DNA from: Xanthobacter dioxanivorans
Lineage (GTDB): Bacteria > Pseudomonadota > Alphaproteobacteria > Rhizobiales > Xanthobacteraceae
Assembly: GCF_016807805.1 (NCBI RefSeq)
Contig: NZ_CP063363.1
Span: forward strand, 1 to 64,000
Length of the DNA stretch: 64,000 bases
Reading direction: 5' to 3'
The translations under genes were made by a program, and so were the position numbers. The stretch's first letter is position 1; each line of letters starts with the position of its first letter. Below the pieces are notes generated by a model. It was not told the DNA's origin and did not search any database. It saw nothing but the letters and a program-made list of their open reading frames with translations. This document shows, piece after piece, positions 35,006 to 42,902 of the stretch.

Positions 35006-35431
35006 TCACCCGGCTTCACCAAATAAAGTCTCGATCAACGGGCATTCTGGTAGGGTGCCGTCGGCGCATTGCGCGACCACGTCCTTCAACACCCGCTCCA
35101 TTCGTGTGAGATCGGCAATCTTCGCCCGCACGTCGTCGAGATGGGCAGCGGCGACGGCGCGCGCTTCGGCGCAGGGCTGGTTGCGTTCGTCAACGAGCCG
35201 CAGCAGTGCGCGGATTTCATCCAGCGAGAAGCCGAGCTCGCGCGCTCGCAGCACGAAGCGGAGGCGGCGCTCGTGCGTGGTGTCATAGCTGCGATAGCCG
35301 GCTGCCGTGCGCGGCGGCTCGGGCAGAAGTCCGACCTTCTCGTAGTAGCGCACCGTCTCAAGATTGCTGCCCGTCCGCCGGGCGAGCTCCGCTCGCTGCA
35401 GGCCCTTCACGCCAGCGTGATCGCGCATCAT
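35006..35431 (-). CDS. merR: MerR, mercury-responsive regulator
   Basis: 141 aa. MerR helix-turn-helix AELARRTGSNLETVRYYEKV and GYRSYDTTHERRLRFVLRAR. The three cysteines that hold Hg(II) in MerR are present: C87 (NQPCAEA), C122 (AQCADG), C130 (PECPLIE). Divergent from merT; represses without mercury and activates with it by untwisting the 19-bp spacer of the mer promoter. The gene pair shares a 50-80 bp intergenic control region. Confidence 0.92.
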   Translation of the reverse strand: MMRDHAGVKGLQRAELARRTGSNLETVRYYEKVGLLPEPPRTAAGYRSYDTTHERRLRFVLRARELGFSLDEIRALLRLVDERNQPCAEARAVAAAHLDDVRAKIADLTRMERVLKDVVAQCADGTLPECPLIETLFGEAG

Positions 35432-35441
35432 ATAAACCCTC

Positions 35442-35472
35442 TTGACCCTGTAGTGACTACAGACTGCATCCT
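35442..35472 (+). promoter_or_regulatory. mer operator/promoter with 19-bp spacer
   Basis: TTGACC at 35442-35447, a 19-bp spacer, and CATCCT at 35467-35472. The spacer contains the perfect dyad CTGTAG-TGA-CTACAG (35448-35462). The long spacer is the hallmark of MerR-controlled promoters. Confidence 0.75.
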
Positions 35473-35513
35473 ACGACCCAATGAGAATTTCGGCAAGGAA
35501 AGAGAGGTCGGAC

Positions 35514-35939
35514 ATGGTTGTATCGCGATCCGGAGCTGCAGAGTCGGCGCCCGCCGCGGCTGGTCACTCCTCGCCCTTGCGGACCGAGGTCGGACGGCAG
35601 CGCCTGGTCGCCGTCGGCGGCATTCTCGGAGCGTTGGCCGCCTCGTCCTGCTGTGTCATTCCGCTCATTCTGTTCAGCCTCGGCATCGGCGGCGCCTGGA
35701 TTGGTAATCTGACCGCACTTGCGCCTTACAAGCCGCTCTTCGTGGCAGGGACTGCAGGCGTTCTCGGATATGGCTTCTACCTCGTCTACTGGAAGCCACG
35801 GCAGGCCTGCGCCGATGGCACCGCCTGCGCACGCCCAGTCCCCAGCCGCATCGTCCAGATCGCGCTTTGGCTTGCGACGGCGCTCGTCATTGCCGCCTTC
35901 GCCTTCGATTACGTCGCTCCGCTGCTGCTTCGCGCCTGA
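35514..35939 (+). CDS. merT: MerT, mercuric ion transporter
   Basis: 141 aa from ATG 35514, chosen for GAGAGG 6-7 bases upstream; ATG 35481 gives an 11-residue extension. Three transmembrane segments: LVAVGGILGALAASSCCVIP with the paired cysteines C46-C47, PYKPLFVAGTAGVLGYGFYL, and IVQIALWLATALVIAAFAF. The cytosolic loop carries C99 and C105 (ACADGTACA). Takes Hg(II) from MerP and passes it inward to the reductase. Confidence 0.92.
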   Translation: MVVSRSGAAESAPAAAGHSSPLRTEVGRQRLVAVGGILGALAASSCCVIPLILFSLGIGGAWIGNLTALAPYKPLFVAGTAGVLGYGFYLVYWKPRQACADGTACARPVPSRIVQIALWLATALVIAAFAFDYVAPLLLRA

Positions 35940-35960
35940 GACCAAGAGGAGATCTGTCCC

Positions 35961-36248
35961 ATGAAGAATTTGAGCGCTTTCACTTTGATCGCATCGGTGA
36001 TGACTGCGCCTGCCGCCTTCGCCGCCGAACGCACCGTCACCTTCGCCGTCGACAACATGACTTGCGCCTCATGTCCCTACATCGTGAAGACCTCGATGGC
36101 GGCGGTCCCGGGCGTGGCGAACGTGACCGTCTCCTTCGAGGCGAAGACCGCGACCGTGACCTTCGACGACGCCAAGACGAGCACCGATGCCATCGCGGCC
36201 GCCAGCATGAATGCCGGTTATCCGGCTCACCCGAGGCAAGGCAGCTAG
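35961..36248 (+). CDS. merP: MerP, periplasmic mercury-binding protein
   Basis: 95 aa. Signal peptide MKNLSAFTLIASVMTAPAAFA and one heavy-metal-associated domain with DNMTCASCPYIV (C35, C38), then FEAKTATVTFDDAKTSTDAI. Collects Hg(II) in the periplasm for MerT. 21 bp after merT and 1 bp before merF. Confidence 0.92.
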   Translation: MKNLSAFTLIASVMTAPAAFAAERTVTFAVDNMTCASCPYIVKTSMAAVPGVANVTVSFEAKTATVTFDDAKTSTDAIAAASMNAGYPAHPRQGS

Positions 36249-36249
36249 C

Positions 36250-36498
36250 ATGACCGACCCCGCTCTGTTCCGTGTCGGCACGATTGGTGCCGTCCTCGCT
36301 GCGATCTGCTGCGTGGCGCCCCTCGTTGCCGTGAGCCTACCCTTGGCCGGCCTCGGCGCGTGGATGGCAGGTGCGGGTTTGGTGGTCCTTCCCCTGATGG
36401 TCGCGGGCGTCGGTCTCGTCGCATGGGGTCTGCATCATCGGCGGGAAAGAGCCACGGGCTGCAACACGAAGATTCGTACGGAAGGCATGAAGCCATGA
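36250..36498 (+). CDS. merF: MerF, mercury transporter
   Basis: 82 aa. Two transmembrane segments: VGTIGAVLAAICCVAPLVAV with C20-C21, and AGLVVLPLMVAGVGLVAWGL. MerF normally has a second cysteine pair at the C-terminus; only C71 remains here (ATGCNTK). The stop codon overlaps the merBA start, so uptake and reduction are translationally coupled. Confidence 0.85.
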   Translation: MTDPALFRVGTIGAVLAAICCVAPLVAVSLPLAGLGAWMAGAGLVVLPLMVAGVGLVAWGLHHRRERATGCNTKIRTEGMKP

Positions 36499-38735
36499 AC
36501 AATTGCTGCGCGTCCTCCTCCCGGGGCAGACCTGCCGTTTCTCAGCCCACGACACCGCCGAGCTTTGCAGTGCGGCCGGGCGTGACGTTTCCGGATGGGT
36601 CGGTCGTCACGTCGCCGACGGTTCGCGACGCCCTGCAGGCCATGGTCGGCTCCGACCATGTGCTCAACCGGTGGAGCGGCTACGATTCCGCCACGGACCG
36701 CGTTCGCGTTGCGCTGCTACAGCTCTACGCCGAGCATGGACGAGCCCCGGCGATCGACGCGCTTGCCGAGCACGCGGGGTTGAGCGAGCTGGCGGCTATC
36801 CGACCATTGCTCGAAGAACTTCGCCAGCGCGATCTGGTCGTGCTCGACGGCGAGCGGATCGTCGGCGCCTATCCCTTCACCGATCGGGACACGGGCCATC
36901 GGGTCATGCTGGACGGACGCGTTGTCAACGCCATGTGCGCCGTCGACGCGCTTGGCATTGGTGCGATGACCGATCGCGACACCGCGATCACCTCGCAGTG
37001 CCGCCAGTGCGGGGCGCCGATCCGAATCGACACGCGGGATCGAGGGCGGGCGATCGCCGACCTCGAACCGCGGACGGCCGTCATGTGGCAGAGCGTCCTC
37101 TATGAGGGCGCGTGCGCCGCAAGCTCGCTGTGCGCGACGACCGCCTTCTTCTGCTCAGATGAGCATCTTTCCGCCTGGTGCCGCGAACTCCCCGCCGACG
37201 AGCCGGGCTTCCGGCTGTCGATCGAGGAAGGGCTGCAGGCCGGCCGCGCTCTGTTCGGGCCGAGCCTCGCTGGTCTCGATGTGGCATCGAAGAACACGGC
37301 AGTCGAGAAGCGCCCCTTCCGCGCCAACGGTCGCAACGGAGGCGCCTACGATCTCGTCGTGATCGGCGCCGGCTCGGCCGGCTTCTCTGCCGCGATCACG
37401 GCTGCCGACCAGGGTGCGCAAGTCGCGCTTGTCGGCAGCGGCACCATCGGCGGCACTTGCGTCAATATCGGCTGCGTGCCGTCGAAGACCCTGATCCGCG
37501 CCGCCGAGACACTGCACAACGCTCGCGTAGCAGCCCGTTTCGCCGGCATCACGGCCGAGGCCGAACTGACCGACTGGCGCGAAACCATTCGCCAGAAGGA
37601 TGCGCTCGTCTCCGAGCTGCGCCGAGCCAAGTATGTCAACCTGCTCCCGGCTTACAACGGCATTGCCTATCGCGAAGGGCCGGCTCGTCTTAGCGAAGGG
37701 GGTGTCGAGGTAGACGGCGCACGCATTCCCGCCGACAGGATCATCATCGTCACGGGCGCACGGCCAGCGATCCCCGCAATCCCCGGTATCGACACCGTGC
37801 CGTATCTCACCAGCACGACCGCGCTCGACCTCGAGGAGCTGCCGCGCTCGCTGCTCGTCATCGGCGGCGGCTATATCGGTGCGGAGCTTGCCCAGATGTT
37901 CGCCCGTGCTGGCGTCAAGGTGACTCTCGTCTGCCGCTCCCGCCTGCTCCCCGAGGCCGAGCCCGAGATCAGCGCAGCGCTCACTGGGTATTTCGAGGAG
38001 GAAAGGATCACCGTCGTTTCTGGTATCGCCTATCGCGCGATCCGCAAGACCGAGTACGGTGTTTCTTTGACCGTCACGCGCGATGGCCAGGATGTTGCTA
38101 TAGACGCCGATCAGGTGCTGATCACAACCGGGCGCACGCCCAACATCGAGGGCCTTGGGCTTGCCGAGCACGGTATCGCCGTGTCACCGAGGGGCGGCAT
38201 CGTCGTCGACGATCGCATGCGGACGACCAAGACCGGCGTCTATGCCGCCGGCGACGTCACCGGCCGCGACCAGTTCGTCTACATGGCCGCCTATGGCGCT
38301 AAGCTCGCAGCCAAGAACGCGCTCAACGGAGATGACCTGCGCTACGACAACCGCGCCATGCCCGCCATCGTCTTCACCGATCCTCAGGTGGCGAGCGTCG
38401 GTTTGACCGAGGCTACGGCGCGCGCCGCCGGTCATGCGGTTCGTGTCTCGACGATCGGTCTCGACCAGGTGCCGCGTGCGCTTGCAGCCCGCGATACCCG
38501 GGGGCTCATCAAGCTCGTGGCCGACGCCGGTAGCGGTCGGCTCCTCGGCGCGCACATCCTCGCGCCGGAAGGCGCGGACAGCATCCAGACCGCGGCGCTG
38601 GCGATCCGGCAAGGCCTCACCGTCGACGACCTCGCGGACACGATCTTTCCGTATCTCACCACTGTCGAGGGCCTGAAGCTCGCGGCACTGTCGTTCGGCA
38701 AGGATGTCGCGAAGCTCTCCTGCTGCGCCGGATAA
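36495..38735 (+). CDS. MerB-MerA fusion: organomercurial lyase/mercuric reductase
   Basis: 746 aa. Residues about 25-265 are MerB: winged-helix start (ALLQLYAEHGRAPAIDALAE) and the catalytic set C148 and D151 (NAMCAVDALG) with C213 (SSLCATTAFF), equivalent to C96, D99 and C159 of known MerB. After a linker (about 266-283) comes MerA: GAGSAG (291-296), GGTCVNIGCVPSKTLIRA (C322, C327), NADPH site VIGGGYIGAELAQ, and C-terminal C743-C744. The mobile N-terminal metal domain of many MerAs is replaced by MerB. MerB splits carbon-mercury bonds and MerA reduces Hg(II) to Hg(0), so the fusion can pass Hg(II) on directly. An extra vicinal pair C4-C5 opens the protein. Confidence 0.9.
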   Translation: MNNCCASSSRGRPAVSQPTTPPSFAVRPGVTFPDGSVVTSPTVRDALQAMVGSDHVLNRWSGYDSATDRVRVALLQLYAEHGRAPAIDALAEHAGLSELAAIRPLLEELRQRDLVVLDGERIVGAYPFTDRDTGHRVMLDGRVVNAMCAVDALGIGAMTDRDTAITSQCRQCGAPIRIDTRDRGRAIADLEPRTAVMWQSVLYEGACAASSLCATTAFFCSDEHLSAWCRELPADEPGFRLSIEEGLQAGRALFGPSLAGLDVASKNTAVEKRPFRANGRNGGAYDLVVIGAGSAGFSAAITAADQGAQVALVGSGTIGGTCVNIGCVPSKTLIRAAETLHNARVAARFAGITAEAELTDWRETIRQKDALVSELRRAKYVNLLPAYNGIAYREGPARLSEGGVEVDGARIPADRIIIVTGARPAIPAIPGIDTVPYLTSTTALDLEELPRSLLVIGGGYIGAELAQMFARAGVKVTLVCRSRLLPEAEPEISAALTGYFEEERITVVSGIAYRAIRKTEYGVSLTVTRDGQDVAIDADQVLITTGRTPNIEGLGLAEHGIAVSPRGGIVVDDRMRTTKTGVYAAGDVTGRDQFVYMAAYGAKLAAKNALNGDDLRYDNRAMPAIVFTDPQVASVGLTEATARAAGHAVRVSTIGLDQVPRALAARDTRGLIKLVADAGSGRLLGAHILAPEGADSIQTAALAIRQGLTVDDLADTIFPYLTTVEGLKLAALSFGKDVAKLSCCAG

Positions 38736-38758
38736 ACGCGGCCAGACCACGCTTGCTA

Positions 38759-39290
38759 TTGTGGTAAACGATTAAGAAAGATGGGTAGTCCCGCGTCTTC
38801 CAGAAACTGGTCTGTATTAGCCGGGCTCTGCATGGCAACGACACGGATGATGTCCGGGTGTGCGCTGCGCATCTTGCGTTCAAGAAGATCGATCGCGTCA
38901 TGGACGCTTGGATGTCGAGCGCGGGATCGGCATGGCAATGATAGTTGACCACGAGACCGGCGGGCGTCTGCCGGACCCGAACGTCGTGCACGTTCCGGAT
39001 CGTGCCGATTGTCGCGGCCAATGAGGTGATGGTTGCAGAAATTTCCGAGGCGACGGCCGGTGGCGCGTCTTCCCCAACCAGATGCGGCACCTCGAGCGGC
39101 TCGATGTGCGTTTCGACTTCCGTGTCGGCGCCGAGTTCGGCCCGGATCGCCACTTCGAATTTCGAGGCAAGGCCGAGGACCGCAAACAGGCTCATCCGGC
39201 CGTCTACCTCGATGTCGAGTCCAATCGACAGGCGCTCGCCAATGTCCTGCACCGTGACATGGTGTGCCGTGGCCGCGCGAGCTGAGCAAG
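38759..39290 (-). pseudogene. C-terminal fragment of a cation diffusion facilitator
   Basis: Minus strand: ATAHHVTVQDIGERLSIGLD, AAIRAELGADTEVETHIEPL, IGTIRNVHDVRVRQTPAGLV, YHCHADPALDI, then in another frame VHDAIDLLERKMRSAHPDII. This is the cytosolic domain of CDF metal transporters. The membrane part is missing, and two frameshifts (about 38900 and 39200) break the rest. It abuts unrelated coding sequence at 39291. Confidence 0.7.
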
Positions 39291-39755
39291 ATTGTGACCC
39301 AAAGGATCGCGACCGATCAGCCAGCTGTGCCAGCGCGTCCGTCTGAACCAGCGCTTGCGGCAAAGGCTGAGCCGGATGCTCAGCGAGCACACGGGCGGCT
39401 TCGACCGCGGCCGCGGCCTCGCGCACCTCGCGGGCGGCGGATTGCTGCGAGCCTCGGACGATCGCCCTCTCGGCCGCCAACTCGCGCTGCGACTCCGGGT
39501 CGAGCCCGCCCCGGCCTTCCTGGCGCCGCTCGGATTCGATCGCTCGATCTGCCAGCCTTTGCGCCGACGCCGCCTCTCCTTCCTCCTTTTCGCGAACCTC
39601 CTGGGCGTGCGCGATCAGCCGGTCGGCATTGGCTCCGGCGATCGCCTCGACCTCAGATCGCGAAAGCCGTTGGACCCCGCCTTCTTGGGCACGCTGCAGG
39701 TCGACACGGTTGGCGAGCGTCTCGAGATAGCGCGCCGACGTCTCCCTTCGTGCCG
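39291..39755 (-). pseudogene. Fragment of a long helical plasmid protein
   Basis: An uninterrupted minus-strand frame reads ARYLETLANRVDLQRAQEGG, VQRLSRSEVEAIAGANADRL, then a charged coil (AQEVREKEEGEAASAQRLAD) to PLPQALVQTDALAQLADRS. Codon use and repeats of A/E/R suggest real coding sequence, maybe from a relaxase or mobilisation protein, but no domain was recognised. Both ends are cut: it fuses in frame to the CDF scrap on the left and stops matching at about 39755 on the right. Confidence 0.4.
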
Positions 39756-40391
39756 AACTTGCTCCATGAAGAGGAGCTCGGGTTCGATGTGGGTTTCGAG
39801 GACCGGGGACGGGTTGTCGTTCTGCAGTTCAAGCTCGGCCATGAGCTGAAGCGCTTTCATCGCGCAACGCCGGTGCAATCCGTACCGGGGCTGCAACACC
39901 CGTTCTGGCGATTCATCGTCGACACGTCGGGGCACCAGTTTCAACGCCTGACGGAATTCGAGGCCAGCGACGCTGACACATATTATGTCGCGCCCAAATT
40001 CTCGGACTGGAAGGTTTATGACAGCGCATTCCAGGACGGAAAAGTGCTGGAGAAATCGCTGCTGCTGAAGCCGTCGGAGATTTCCCGAGGGGTCCAGGCC
40101 CAGGGTGGATCCGCCGGCACGCATCGCATCGTTTATGACGACTTGAACCGATATGTCTGCTCCGAGCCAACGGCCCTTCGCGAATCCCGGCCCGGCGAGG
40201 TCGCCACCGAGATCGCAACTAAGATCAGGCAGTCGAAAGCGACGCTCGAAGAACGGATAGAACGCCTCTACGAGCGAGACCGGACGGCGGCCGGACCCGG
40301 CGCCCTCGCCCGCTCGAGGCAGGACCGGATATTCGCCCGTTTCGGGAATCGGACGAACGGCATGGCTGCGATCGTCGGGCTGGAAGCCTAG
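39753..40391 (+). CDS. 5'-truncated hypothetical protein (about 212 aa)
   Basis: Coding-like from VPNLLHEEELGFDVGFEDRG onward: VVVLQFKLGHELKRF, PFWRFIVDTSGHQFQRLTEF, YYVAPKFSDWKVYDSAFQDG, to RNTNGMAAIVGLEA-like end at 40391. The spaced GFDVGF...LQFK could be a PD-(D/E)xK-type nuclease core, but this is a guess from two motifs. No start codon or ribosome site is seen, because the left boundary coincides with the end of the helical fragment. Probably a remnant; unknown function. Confidence 0.4.
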   Translation, partial: PNLLHEEELGFDVGFEDRGRVVVLQFKLGHELKRFHRATPVQSVPGLQHPFWRFIVDTSGHQFQRLTEFEASDADTYYVAPKFSDWKVYDSAFQDGKVLEKSLLLKPSEISRGVQAQGGSAGTHRIVYDDLNRYVCSEPTALRESRPGEVATEIATKIRQSKATLEERIERLYERDRTAAGPGALARSRQDRIFARFGNRTNGMAAIVGLEA

Positions 40392-40523
40392 TCCCAGGGG
40401 GCGCAGCTGCTGTTCGTGACCGACGCTCAGGCTTAGCAGTGCATCGGAGGCGGCGGGCGATCAACGAAAGTCGCGCGTCTTCACCCTGATCTCATAGAGA
40501 TGGCCAGCCGTCGATCTGGACAT

Positions 40524-40550
40524 TCCGGACAATCCGGACTATATAGATAT
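40524..40550 (+). promoter_or_regulatory. Probable operator/promoter of the second ParS/RES pair
   Basis: TCCGGA (self-complementary) occurs twice, at 40524-40529 and 40533-40538, directly before the A/T-rich ATATAGATAT (40541-40550), a likely -10 region. It is 22 bp before the antitoxin start, where an autorepressing antitoxin would bind. 40392-40523 shows no gene. Confidence 0.45.
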
Positions 40551-40571
40551 TCGAAAATCATGGAGGCTGGC

Positions 40572-41288
40572 ATGGTCGCAACGGCTCGCAAGACGGGTGA
40601 TGGGGCGCGGTTCAACGTGAACAGTGCCGCAGTCGCCGATATTCTCGATGTACTTGCCCGGCACAATCCTGGAATTTCCAGATCCGTGCTGAAGGGCAAG
40701 AGCAAAGTCATCGCGGCGCTGACGGCGGCCGCGGTACGGCTGTCCGACGAGCAGCAGCGGCAAATCCTAGCCCACGAAAACGAGCTCGCGGAAGCGATGC
40801 AGACCGTGGTCTCCGGTCTTGCCGGACGCCACACCGAAAAGCTCACCCAGCTCTCTGTCGACAAACCCGTCGAGGTCAGCCAGGGAGCTGGCTTGGCCGA
40901 TCTCGTTGATCTCGACGAAGGCCGCCGGCGTCTTGCGGCCTACGCGACATCTGTTCGCCTTGAGGACTGGGCGGGGCCGGTTGCCGGGCCCGGTGACATC
41001 GAGAAGGCATTCGGCACCAAGCGTTCAACTCTGCATGACTGGCAAAGGCGCGGTGCCGTCATCGGGCTGCTCAAGGGCGAGCGCAAGCATGTGTTTCCCC
41101 TGGCGCAGTTTGTCGATGGCCGGCCCGTGGAGGGCATGTCGGCGCTCACCAGGATCATCCGCAACCCGCGAGCCGCCTGGCAGTGGCTTATTCAGCCCAA
41201 GCCGAGCATTGGTGGATCGCCGCTCGACCGGCTCAAGGCTGGCCATCTGGACGAGGTCATCGACGCGGCCGAACGTGACTTCGGCTGA
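40572..41288 (+). CDS. ParS/MbcA-type antitoxin (DUF2384), long form
   Basis: 238 aa from ATG 40572 with GGAGG 6 bases before. The N-terminal half is helical (VNSAAVADILDVLARHNPGI, IAALTAAAVRLSDEQQRQIL). The C-terminal part has a DNA-binding-like segment (IEKAFGTKRSTLHDWQRRGA) and the DUF2384 end (IIRNPRAAWQWLIQPKPSIG, GSPLDRLKAGHLDEVIDAAE). Partner of the RES toxin starting 2 bp downstream. Twice the size of the antitoxin at 17203. Confidence 0.82.
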   Translation: MVATARKTGDGARFNVNSAAVADILDVLARHNPGISRSVLKGKSKVIAALTAAAVRLSDEQQRQILAHENELAEAMQTVVSGLAGRHTEKLTQLSVDKPVEVSQGAGLADLVDLDEGRRRLAAYATSVRLEDWAGPVAGPGDIEKAFGTKRSTLHDWQRRGAVIGLLKGERKHVFPLAQFVDGRPVEGMSALTRIIRNPRAAWQWLIQPKPSIGGSPLDRLKAGHLDEVIDAAERDFG

Positions 41289-41290
41289 CC

Positions 41291-41875
41291 GTGAATCTTG
41301 ATCCGCAGACAGTCGTGGACCTGGCCCTGGCGTTCCGGCCACAGGGCTATCTGCGCGTTATGCCGGCCGCCCATGCCGCGACCCCGCTTGGCATGGGCTT
41401 CGGTCACACTCGCTTCTCAAGTCCCGATCGGTCGTTTCGGCTGATTTACATCGCTCGTGATCTGCCTACGGCAATCGCTGAGACGATCGTCCGAGACCGC
41501 TTCGAGGGCGCCACCGAGCGCATCCTCGACCATAGCGAAATCGAGGAATGGGCCGTTGCGGAAGTTTCCGCGCCATCCCCACTCGTGGTTCTCGATCTCA
41601 GAACGACGGGACTGCTGCGCCTCGGCGTCAGCACCGACGCGGCTCGCGCCAAGGCACATCACGAAGGACAGCAGCTCAGCAAGGCCGTCCACGGCGCCTT
41701 TGCGGCTGATGGGCTACTCTATTCTTCCCGATTGACCTCGGCCGAGTGTCTCGCAGTCTATGACCGCTCCGTCGCGGCCAAACTGGTCGCTGAGCCCGCC
41801 ATGAATCTCGTGCAGCACCCGGATCTGATTGGAGCGCTGAAAGCAATCGGCGTTTCGATCCGGACGGCACCATGA
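41291..41875 (+). CDS. RES-domain toxin, second copy
   Basis: 194 aa from GTG 41291, 2 bp after the antitoxin stop. RES features: PLGMGFGHTRFSSPDRSFRL (conserved R), IYIARDLPTAIAETIVRDRF (Y and E), VLDLRTTGLLRLGVSTDAAR, and FAADGLLYSSRLTSAECLAV. Presumed NAD-consuming or ADP-ribosylating toxin. Intact with its antitoxin. Confidence 0.85.
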   Translation: MNLDPQTVVDLALAFRPQGYLRVMPAAHAATPLGMGFGHTRFSSPDRSFRLIYIARDLPTAIAETIVRDRFEGATERILDHSEIEEWAVAEVSAPSPLVVLDLRTTGLLRLGVSTDAARAKAHHEGQQLSKAVHGAFAADGLLYSSRLTSAECLAVYDRSVAAKLVAEPAMNLVQHPDLIGALKAIGVSIRTAP

Positions 41876-41899
41876 TACGGATCGAATGGAATGGGTTGC

Positions 41900-41983
41900 T
41901 GACCAAATTTTGTATATAAATTGCAGCCAGAAAGTGGGCAGTGATGACCGATCCTACATCCGACATTCTCGATCGCATCCACC
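41900..41983 (+). pseudogene. abiE promoter and abiEi N-terminal remnant
   Basis: Bases 41900-41922 match both repeats of the abiE operator at 26370 and 26423 (TGACCAAATTTTGTATATAA). The ATG at 41944 then gives MTDPTSDILDRIH, nearly the same as the AbiEi start MPDPTSDTLDRIH at 26468. The similarity ends at about 41983. A second abiE locus once stood here. Confidence 0.7.
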
Positions 41984-42133
41984 TGACGTATCGCCAAACT
42001 ACCCGCAACCCGCCTTTGGGCCGAGGCGTTCTACGCCACTCGCCCTGATATTCACGGCCTGTGTTGGGTTTCGAGGCAGGATGATCGTGATCCCGTCGCT
42101 CGCCGGCGTCCCTCGTCGCCAGGAGATGTGTGA
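41984..42133 (+). pseudogene. Possible RES toxin C-terminal remnant cut by the transposon
   Basis: The frame starting near 41987 reads IAKLPATRLWAEAFYATRPD, then IHGLCWVSRQDDRD, which resembles the end of RES toxins (WAxAFx...GLxWxSRQ). It joins the abiEi remnant without a space and is ended by TGA at 42131, next to the Tn3 repeat. Short, so the assignment is tentative. Confidence 0.35.
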
Positions 42134-42171
42134 GGGGTCGTTTGCGGGAGGGGGCGAAATCCTACGCTAAG
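42134..42171 (+). repeat. Tn3 left terminal inverted repeat
   Basis: 38 bp, outer GGGGTCG, inner CTACGCTAAG. Pairs with 45784-45821 with one mismatch (A here at 42157-42159 region against G in the right copy). The last 10 bp overlap the end of the resolvase gene. Confidence 0.92.
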
Positions 42172-42776
42172 CCAAGAACGCGCTTCCCATAGTCCCTGAG
42201 TTCGCCTTTTGGGCCGACGTAGCGATAGAGAGTGACGCGCTCGATCCCGAGTTCCTTGCACAGATCGGAAACGGAAGTATCGCGCTGTGCCATGGCCGCC
42301 TGGGCGAGACGCACCTGTGCCTTGGTCAGGGCGAATTTTCGGCCGCCTTTGCGACCGCGCGCTCTTGCGGCGGCGAGGCCAGCCATGGTCCGTTCGCGGA
42401 TCAGGTCACGCTCGAACTCGGCCAGAGTGGCGAAGATACCGAACACCATGCGGCCGGATGCGGTGGTGGTGTCGATCTGGGCGCCCTTTCCGGTCAGCAC
42501 CCGCAGGCCGATATTGCGATCCGACAGATCCTTCACCGTGTTGACCAGGTGAGCGAGCGATCGCCCGAGGCGGTCGAGCTTCCAGACCACCAGCACATCG
42601 CCGTCGCGCAGGGATTTCAGGCAGGCGGCCAGTCCGGGCCGATCGTCGCGGCCGCCGGAAGCTCGATCCTCATAGATATTGTCCTGTTCGACGCCGGCGG
42701 CGCGCAGGTCGTCGTGCTGCAGATCGAGGGACTGGGAGCCATCGGCTTTGGAGATGCGAGCGTATCCGATCAGCAT
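42162..42776 (-). CDS. tnpR: Tn3 resolvase (serine recombinase)
   Basis: 204 aa from ATG 42776. Catalytic start MLIGYARISKADGSQSLDLQ with Ser9, then RASGGRDDRPGLAACLKSLR, VLVVWKLDRLGRS, FGIFATLAEFERDLIRERT and a C-terminal helix-turn-helix (VSDLCKELGIERVTLYRYVG). Resolves cointegrates made by replicative transposition at the res site beside it. A longer start in the res region is less likely. Confidence 0.92.
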   Translation of the reverse strand: MLIGYARISKADGSQSLDLQHDDLRAAGVEQDNIYEDRASGGRDDRPGLAACLKSLRDGDVLVVWKLDRLGRSLAHLVNTVKDLSDRNIGLRVLTGKGAQIDTTTASGRMVFGIFATLAEFERDLIRERTMAGLAAARARGRKGGRKFALTKAQVRLAQAAMAQRDTSVSDLCKELGIERVTLYRYVGPKGELRDYGKRVLGLA

Positions 42777-42902
42777 GTTTCTTAAACGGTGGTTTGAGGG
42801 GGGGGCGCTGGCCACGAATGATTTGTTCGCTGGAAATGTATCTCAACCAGCTTCATAAACAAAGCGTCTTGAACATCATCGGATTTTGAAAAAGGAACAT
42901 GG
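42777..42902. promoter_or_regulatory. Putative res site and tnpR/tnpA control region
   Basis: The 126 bp between the divergent tnpR and tnpA genes is where Tn3 elements keep the resolvase-binding res site and both promoters. It is relatively A/T-rich on its right side; individual resolvase subsites were not resolved by eye. Confidence 0.5.
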
